Positions 7,056-11,555 of a stretch of DNA of 11,555 bases are shown piece after piece; the stretch's first letter is position 1; the number at the start of each line of letters is the position of its first letter. The notes below the pieces were generated by a model. That model was not told the origin of the DNA, made no database searches, and saw nothing but the letters and a program-made list of their open reading frames with translations. A program made the translations under genes and the position numbers. The DNA lies in the NCBI GenBank assembly GCA_015232935.1, contig JADFYT010000049.1:1-11555 (forward strand), given 5' to 3'. Source of the stretch: Desulfamplus sp. (GTDB lineage Bacteria; Desulfobacterota; Desulfobacteria; Desulfobacterales; Desulfobacteraceae).

Positions 7056-8948
7056 ATGCAAATAAAAGCCAGAGATATAAATCATGATGTATATTCGACC
7101 TGCATTGAACAGGGATATCCGGAAGTAGTTGCAAGAATCATTGCCGGAAGAACCGATACTTTTGACAAAAACATATTCGAGTTCACCCTTGATGCCATAA
7201 AACCTGCCGACACAATGGAGGACTGTACAAAAGCCGCACTAAGGATAGCCAATGCCATACAAAGTAATAATGAAACCATACTTCTCTTTACAGATTATGA
7301 TGTTGACGGCTGTACATCAATGGCAGTCATGTATGAAACCTTGCATGATGTGTTTGATGTTCCGGATTCAAGGCTTGTCCGTCTTACAGGCCACAGGACA
7401 GATGATGGATATGGGTTGACAGACAGTGTTGCTGATAAAATCATATCCATTAACCCCGGTCTCGTCATCACGGCAGATGCCGGAGCCTCTGATGGAGCAA
7501 GAATAAAAAGGCTTGCAGATGCCGGGATTGACGTAATCGTGACTGACCACCATCTGATTCCAAAAGAGGGCATCCCTGATGCTGCCTTTGCTGTGGTCAA
7601 TCCTCACAGAAAAAGCTGCCAGTATGACTCGCGTATCGCGGGATGCGGCGTAGCATGGCTTCTTATGACCGCCCTTTCACGACAGATGGAGTGTACAATC
7701 GGGCAAAAACAGATGATTCATCAACTGCTCGACTATGTTGCCCTTGGCACTGTTGCCGATCTGGTTCCGCTCACTTCAGTTATCAACAGATATTTTGTCA
7801 AAAAGGGGCTTGAGTTCATGAATCGCAGGTCAAGGCCATGCTGGCAGGTAGCACTGAACGGCAAAAAAACGGATAACGGATATCCGGCATATACCAAAGA
7901 GGCTGATACCGGATATTTAGCATTTCAGCTTGCTCCTCGTATCAACGCAAGTTCACGCATGACATCAGAGGCACTGACCGCCCTTAATTTTCTGCTGGAG
8001 AGCACAACCGACAGGACAGCTTGTGCTTACCAGCAACTGGACGGCTTCAACAAGGAACGTCAGCAGCTTGAAAAAAAGATGTTCAACGCAGCAAAGGAAT
8101 CGCTTGATCCAAACCTTCCCGTTCTTGTTCATTACAGCGAAAACAATCATCCGGGTATTCAGGGAATTGTGGCAGGAAGGCTTGCCGAAAATTTTGGAAT
8201 CCCGGTTGTTATGCTTGCTGATATTGGAAATGGAGCTGTTTCAGGCTCAGGAAGGGCAGGGCAGTTCTTGCATATCAGGGATGCACTCCAGACATTTGAC
8301 GATAGATTCCCGGGGCTCTTTATCGCATATGGCGGCCACAGGGCTGCTGCCGGGTTCAAACTCAGAAAGGAGGATATTGACCTGTTCAAAAAAGAGCTGC
8401 CGCATATTGTGACAGAGCAGCTTGCGGGGCAGGATACAACCCCATATCTTCAGACTGACGGGTCGCTCAAGGTCACTGACAGGGATATTTTGTCAAACCG
8501 CAATGATAATGGCTTTGCGGATAACCATAATAGAAGCGGCTTTGCTCAAAACCGCAATGATAATGGCTTTACAAATAACCACAATAATAATGGTTATATA
8601 GACAATCACAATAATAACAGTTTGGGGAATAGCCGGATAAACCTTGAGACTTACTACCAGATAGAGTCGTTAAAACCCTTTGGAATGGGGTTCCCGTCCC
8701 CTCTTTTTAATGACCGGATGGTTGCGACTGATGTGCGTGTAATGGGAAAAAATCCTGTTCATCTTTCAATGCTGCTTGATGGCGTCAAGGCAGCTTTTTT
8801 TTATGCCCTTGATAAACCTGGTGACCCGCTGCCTGTCAACTCGGGCGATATAGTGGATGTTGTTTACACTCTTGATCTGAACTCCTGGCAGGGAAGAGAC
8901 AGCCTTCAGTTGATAGTCAAAAAAATAATACCTGTACAATACCGGTGA
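7056..8948 (+). CDS. recJ: Single-stranded-DNA-specific exonuclease RecJ with Asn-rich insert
   Basis: RecJ is a Mn/Mg-dependent 5'-3' exonuclease on single-stranded DNA, used in recombinational repair, mismatch repair and fork processing. From the ATG at 7056 it has 630 residues against about 570 usual. DHH-phosphoesterase motifs in order are TDYDVDG (Asp80, 82, 84), ITADAGASDG (Asp141), VTDHHLIP (Asp164, His165, His166) and LLDYVALGTVADLVPL (Asp226). APRINASSRM (293-302) follows. The DHHA1 domain shows HPGIQGIVAGRLAENFGIP and GSGRAG, ending in GGHRAAAGF (426-434). A C-terminal OB-like region with SLKPFGMGFPSPLF follows. Residues 481-525 are an Asn-rich run of five 9-residue repeats placed between the DHHA1 part and SLKPFG. 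Motif II has Ala-Gly-Ala where Cys-Gly-Ile is common. The start follows GAGAG at longish spacing; an upstream TTG at 6972 would add 28 residues without family character. Confidence 0.93.
   Translation: MQIKARDINHDVYSTCIEQGYPEVVARIIAGRTDTFDKNIFEFTLDAIKPADTMEDCTKAALRIANAIQSNNETILLFTDYDVDGCTSMAVMYETLHDVFDVPDSRLVRLTGHRTDDGYGLTDSVADKIISINPGLVITADAGASDGARIKRLADAGIDVIVTDHHLIPKEGIPDAAFAVVNPHRKSCQYDSRIAGCGVAWLLMTALSRQMECTIGQKQMIHQLLDYVALGTVADLVPLTSVINRYFVKKGLEFMNRRSRPCWQVALNGKKTDNGYPAYTKEADTGYLAFQLAPRINASSRMTSEALTALNFLLESTTDRTACAYQQLDGFNKERQQLEKKMFNAAKESLDPNLPVLVHYSENNHPGIQGIVAGRLAENFGIPVVMLADIGNGAVSGSGRAGQFLHIRDALQTFDDRFPGLFIAYGGHRAAAGFKLRKEDIDLFKKELPHIVTEQLAGQDTTPYLQTDGSLKVTDRDILSNRNDNGFADNHNRSGFAQNRNDNGFTNNHNNNGYIDNHNNNSLGNSRINLETYYQIESLKPFGMGFPSPLFNDRMVATDVRVMGKNPVHLSMLLDGVKAAFFYALDKPGDPLPVNSGDIVDVVYTLDLNSWQGRDSLQLIVKKIIPVQYR
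8496..8630 (+). repeat. 5 x 27-bp in-frame minisatellite in recJ
   Basis: Five consecutive 27-bp units begin at 8496, 8523, 8550, 8577 and 8604. They encode NRNDNGFAD, NHNRSGFAQ, NRNDNGFTN, NHNNNGYID and NHNNNSLGN. Units 1 and 3 are almost identical at the DNA level (a 22-bp exact match, 8495-8516 and 8549-8570), so a higher-order 54-bp duplication is likely. All units keep frame. AAT/AAC codons dominate, unlike the rest of recJ. Confidence 0.9.
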
Positions 8949-8951
8949 ATT

Positions 8952-9530
8952 TCACCATTCAACCCGATAGTAGATATCTGAAAGAATCAGCTCACATTTA
9001 ACAGACTCAATGGCCATTATCCTGTCCATCTCCTCGTACGAAGTATAAATCCATTGCCCTCCGTCACTTCTTGCATATTTTTCAACAAGGCAGGAGTGTT
9101 GAGAGACAAGGATATACTCCCGCAATGAGGGTAAAAGACGGTAATGGTGGAACTTTGTGCCTCTGTCATACAACTCGGTAGAGTCTGACAGGATTTCAAT
9201 GATGACAACCGGATTTAGCAGCGTTTCCATGCCGCCGCTCTTTTCCAGTTCAATATTCCCGCAGACTATCACGACATCCGGATAGGTATATTTGTCGATA
9301 TGCTGTATCTTGACTCTCAGGTCATTTGAAAAAGGTCGACATGGAGAGTCTTTAAGTTGCACCCCAAGCTCTCTACCCAGATTCATGCTGATTTGGTTAT
9401 GATTCAGGCTTGCCCCCACCATTGCAAATATTTCACCATTAAAATATTCATGGCGTTCTTCAGATGTTTTTTCAAACTCTAAATATTCTTCCTGAGTCAT
9501 TACGCTTTTTTTTAGTGCTTGTGCGTTCAT
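8952..9530 (-). CDS. Uma2-family PD-(D/E)XK nuclease-like protein (DUF820)
   Basis: A 192-residue protein of the Uma2/DUF820 family, restriction-endonuclease-like in fold and of unproven biological role. It has the usual plan: MTQEEYLEFEKTSEERHEYFNGEIFAM-type N-terminus; TYPDVVIVCG, with Asp85 as first catalytic acid; NPVVIIEILSDSTE, with Glu112; DRGTKFHHYRLLPSL, with Lys126; and EYILVSQ. All core residues are present, so the fold's active site looks intact. The ATG at 9530 follows AAGGAAAGGTG; Met11 is an alternative start. The gene converges on recJ with only 3 bp between stop codons, and both stops lie in the dyad GGTGAATTTCACC. Uma2 genes are often scattered in many copies in cyanobacterial and sulfate-reducer genomes. 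No methylase partner lies beside it. Confidence 0.9.
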   Translation of the reverse strand: MNAQALKKSVMTQEEYLEFEKTSEERHEYFNGEIFAMVGASLNHNQISMNLGRELGVQLKDSPCRPFSNDLRVKIQHIDKYTYPDVVIVCGNIELEKSGGMETLLNPVVIIEILSDSTELYDRGTKFHHYRLLPSLREYILVSQHSCLVEKYARSDGGQWIYTSYEEMDRIMAIESVKCELILSDIYYRVEW

Positions 9531-9614
9531 AAGGACACCTTTCCTTATTGTACAAAGGATTGTGAATTCTTTCTCATGAAAAATATGACATCCTTCATAT
9601 AACCTGCAAAAGTA

Positions 9615-9705
9615 GTTTACACTTTTTTTGAGAAAATCCCCTGAAAATTGGGAATGAGGTTACGAGCCTGTTTAAAAAGTCAAAGGCTCTAAAGAAAGTG
9701 TAAAC
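9615..9705. repeat. Palindromic element E2 with 15-bp terminal inverted repeats
   Basis: GTTTACACTTTTTTT (9615-9629) and AAAGAAAGTGTAAAC (9691-9705) are inverted repeats with one mismatch over 15 bp. Between them lie two smaller hairpins: TCCC (9637-9640) with GGGA (9650-9653), and GAGCCT (9664-9669) with AGGCTC (9684-9689). Folded, the 91-bp element makes a branched, cruciform-like structure. The left arm and first inner hairpin resemble E1. I see no coding capacity and no target-site duplication. Confidence 0.65.
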
Positions 9706-9817
9706 CAGCAAATGAAACATGCCACAAAGTCCATGAATGTTTATTTGTCGAAAGTATCAAGTCCCGTGAGTTAAGTCAACTGATGTAAAATTACAGTATT
9801 CCATAAAAGTATGTTGT

Positions 9818-9886
9818 ATTACTCAGGAATTTCATTACTAAGGAGCTTCAATCAGACATTATTACTCGGGAGTTTCAATCAGAAAT
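9818..9886. repeat. Degenerate 27-bp direct repeats upstream of the kinase gene
   Basis: A short copy ATTACTCAGGAATTTC (9818-9833) is followed directly by ATTACTAAGGAGCTTCAATC (start of the copy at 9834), then by ATTACTCGGGAGTTTCAATC (start of the copy at 9861). The last two copies match at about 22 of 26 positions with 27-bp spacing. They stand 100-170 bp before the kinase start and could be binding sites for a regulator or a simple duplication. Confidence 0.6.
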
Positions 9887-9974
9887 CAGTTGCGGCCAGG
9901 CTCCTTATCTTCCTTGTTCACTTTTATGACAGCACATGATAAGGTATATCTGTTATTGGAAATGATACCGTGGT

Positions 9975-9988
9975 GGAGGACAGTCGTG
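9975..9988 (+). promoter_or_regulatory. Shine-Dalgarno and GTG start of the HicB-kinase gene
   Basis: GGAGGA (9975-9980), 5-nt spacer CAGTC, then GTG (9986-9988). This site places the protein start directly before the HicB-like domain. It argues that HicB is the true N-terminus of the kinase and not chance read-through from an upstream frame. Alternative ATGs at 9926 and 9962 lack a comparable site. Confidence 0.75.
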
Positions 9989-11555
9989 GCACAGAAGATT
10001 GATAAATACACATACATGGTTGCCTGGTCGGAAGATGATGGTGAATATGTCGGGTTGTGCATTGAATTTGAAGGCTTGATATGGCTTGCGAATACTCCAC
10101 AGAAAGCTATGGAAGGAATCCGGAATGTAGTTGCACAGGTTGTTATGGATATGGATAAAAATGATGAAAAAATTCCAGAACCCATCAGATACTGTCATTC
10201 CAGTGAACTTTTTGATATTGCAGCCAGAAAGCAGGCAAAAGAGCTACATGGTGCTGAATATCCAAACTTGCAGGATATTCTTGACGCGGCTCCTATAGCT
10301 ATTCTTATTGTCGACTCGCAATATTGTATAAACAACCTGAACCGGGAAGCAAGTCGTTTTTTTGGCAAGGATCTTTCTGATATCAAAGGATTCAGGTGCG
10401 GCCACATGATCAACTGTGTCAACAGCTATAAAAACAGACGTGGTTGCGGATATTCTGAAAACTGCTCTCTTTGTCGATTCTATACCGCACTCAAAAAATG
10501 CATCCAGTATGGGCAGGCCACTGAAGGTGAGGAGATGGCCGCGCAGATAAGTTCGTCAGACGGCACTGTTGATCTTCTCTGGCTACGTTTCAGTGTTAAT
10601 CCTGTCATGATCGAGGGAACTCGTCAGGCAGTTGCGGCTATAGATGACATTACCGGACGGCGGCTTATAGAAGAAGAGCTGCTTTGTGCGAAAAAGATCG
10701 CTGAAGCTGCCAACATCGCAAAAAGCAGGTTTCTTGCCACCATGAGCCATGAGATCCGCACTCCGATGAACCCCATACTTAATCTGACCCGCCTGCTTCT
10801 TGAAACTGATTTGACTCCACATCAGCGAGACTATGCAGAGAGTGTTCTGTCAGCTTCGGAAAATCTGCTTCTTCTGATTAATGACATTCTTGACCTGTCC
10901 AAAATAGAGGCGGAAAAGCTTGATTTAAACTGCATTGATTTTAACCTGAACAATATTCTTAACTCGTCTGTAAGCCTGATATCTTCAAAAGCCAAAGAAA
11001 AAGGGCTGTACGTGAAGTGTGATATGGAACCTGATGTATGGCCATATCTTCACGGCGATTCTCATCGGTTAGTACAGGTTCTTATGAACTTTTTGACCAA
11101 TGCACTCAAGTTTACCCATGAAGGAGGTATCTCAATCAATATTGCCCGTGAGGATGAAGACGATGAGTCAATATTGATCCGTTTTGCTGTCAGCGATACT
11201 GGTATCGGTATCCCTGCAAATCGGGTTGACGCTCTTTTCAAGCCGTTTTCCCAGGCAGACAGCTCCACAACCCGACAATATGGCGGCACCGGTCTTGGTC
11301 TTGCCATTTCAAGAGAGCTTGCCCACATGATGGGTGGCCAGACCGGAGTTGAAAGCAAGGAGGGGGAGGGCAGTACATTCTGGTTTAATGCACGCTTTGA
11401 AAAAAGGGTCGATGTGCCGCAAGGTTACAGGCCAGATCAAAAAGCAGATCAAAAAAAAGCACTGCCGCGTGAAACCCTGCCTGATCAATCCATGAAGATA
11501 CTTCTTGTTGAGGATAACCTGCTCAACCAGAAGGTGGCTCTTGGTATCTTGAGCA
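9986..11555 (+). CDS. HicB-PAS-histidine kinase-receiver fusion, 3'-truncated
   Basis: A hybrid sensor kinase with a HicB-antitoxin-like N-terminus. Residues about 7-67 read YTYMVAWSEDDGEYVGLCIE, then WLANTPQKAMEGIRNVVAQV and DEKIPEPI, the classic HicB fold with its usual PEP ending. The DNA-binding tail that normally follows in HicB is absent. The chain runs in the same frame into a PAS domain (about 93-222) carrying Cys138, Cys144, Cys154, Cys160 and Cys163, with the spacing C-x9-C-G-x4-C-x2-C. That cluster suggests a metal or Fe-S redox sensor. A linker helix leads to the H box SHEIRTPM (His255). The kinase ATPase domain has the N box NFLTNALKF (Asn372), DTGIGIP and GGTGLGLAIS. The receiver starts with MKILLVEDN (Asp510) and is cut by the window end at residue 523. 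GGAGGA (9975-9980) sits 5 bases before the GTG at 9986, fixing the start. The frame is open further upstream, without HicB similarity. No HicA gene is beside it. Confidence 0.9.
   Translation, partial: MAQKIDKYTYMVAWSEDDGEYVGLCIEFEGLIWLANTPQKAMEGIRNVVAQVVMDMDKNDEKIPEPIRYCHSSELFDIAARKQAKELHGAEYPNLQDILDAAPIAILIVDSQYCINNLNREASRFFGKDLSDIKGFRCGHMINCVNSYKNRRGCGYSENCSLCRFYTALKKCIQYGQATEGEEMAAQISSSDGTVDLLWLRFSVNPVMIEGTRQAVAAIDDITGRRLIEEELLCAKKIAEAANIAKSRFLATMSHEIRTPMNPILNLTRLLLETDLTPHQRDYAESVLSASENLLLLINDILDLSKIEAEKLDLNCIDFNLNNILNSSVSLISSKAKEKGLYVKCDMEPDVWPYLHGDSHRLVQVLMNFLTNALKFTHEGGISINIAREDEDDESILIRFAVSDTGIGIPANRVDALFKPFSQADSSTTRQYGGTGLGLAISRELAHMMGGQTGVESKEGEGSTFWFNARFEKRVDVPQGYRPDQKADQKKALPRETLPDQSMKILLVEDNLLNQKVALGILS

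Larger units (their letters stand above)
9531..9985. other. 455-bp intergenic region without a convincing gene
   Basis: This stretch between the divergent Uma2 and kinase genes holds palindromic element E2 (9615-9705) and the degenerate 27-bp direct repeats (9818-9886). A 20-codon plus-strand ORF beginning at the ATG in 9711-9713 ends at a TAA near 9775 and matches nothing I recognise. No transposase, HicA-like toxin gene or RNA gene is visible. It must contain the promoters of both flanking genes, but I see no clear -35/-10 pair. Confidence 0.6.

Noticed and set aside
9600..9715. Target-site duplication around E2 (GCAAA on both sides)
   Set aside because: The GCAAA copies are not adjacent to the inverted-repeat ends and a 5-bp match is expected by chance.
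9818..9886. Repeats considered as a CRISPR array
   Set aside because: Copies are degenerate, abut or nearly abut with no unique spacers, number fewer than three full units, and no cas gene is nearby.
9886..10185. Minus-strand ORF opposite the HicB domain, considered as a possible HicA or other toxin gene
   Set aside because: The product has no HicA features (no double-stranded-RNA-binding-like fold, no Gly-His catalytic motif) and is the shadow of the HicB frame.

Overview
The window looks like chromosomal DNA from a heterotrophic, anaerobic-type proteobacterium, most plausibly a Desulfobacterota (Desulfobacteraceae-like) sulfate reducer. This is an inference from gene content: a large acyl-CoA dehydrogenase next to a thiolase, a cysteine-rich PAS hybrid kinase, a Uma2 nuclease and moderate GC. 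No rRNA or other taxonomic marker is present. I see no rRNA or tRNA gene, CRISPR array, transposase or prophage gene.

Layout. (1) Positions 1-2598, plus strand: the 3' two thirds of an acyl-CoA dehydrogenase and a complete thiolase, two steps of a beta-oxidation-type pathway, separated by 143 bp holding a leader hairpin. (2) 2599-2785: a convergent intergenic gap with two hairpins, one of them a 64-bp palindromic element (E1). (3) 6190-2786, minus strand: a likely operon of a two-ACT-domain GcvR-like regulator, a metal-dependent amidohydrolase of the MTA/SAH deaminase type, and a polytopic GT87-like glycosyltransferase. (4) 6436-6873, minus: a YqaA/VTT-type membrane protein. It diverges from recJ (7056-8948, plus), which carries an in-frame 5 x 27 bp minisatellite coding for an Asn-rich insert. 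(5) 8952-9530, minus: a Uma2-family PD-(D/E)XK protein whose stop lies 3 bp from that of recJ. (6) 9531-9985: 455 bp without a convincing gene, holding a second palindromic element (E2) that resembles E1 and a degenerate 27-bp direct repeat. (7) From 9986 to the window end, plus: a protein that starts as a HicB-type antitoxin domain and continues in the same frame into a Cys-rich PAS domain, a histidine kinase and a receiver domain cut by the window edge.

The most unusual item is the HicB-PAS-histidine kinase-receiver fusion. It has a strong GTG/Shine-Dalgarno start directly in front of the HicB domain, and I see no HicA toxin gene in the window. Next come the Asn-rich repeat expansion inside RecJ, the E1/E2 palindromic pair, and the smaller repeat expansions: a glycosyltransferase hexapeptide, triplicated A-tract/SD-like units before the ACT gene, and the 27-bp repeats before the kinase. 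Everything here rests on reading the sequence by eye; no database search was run.
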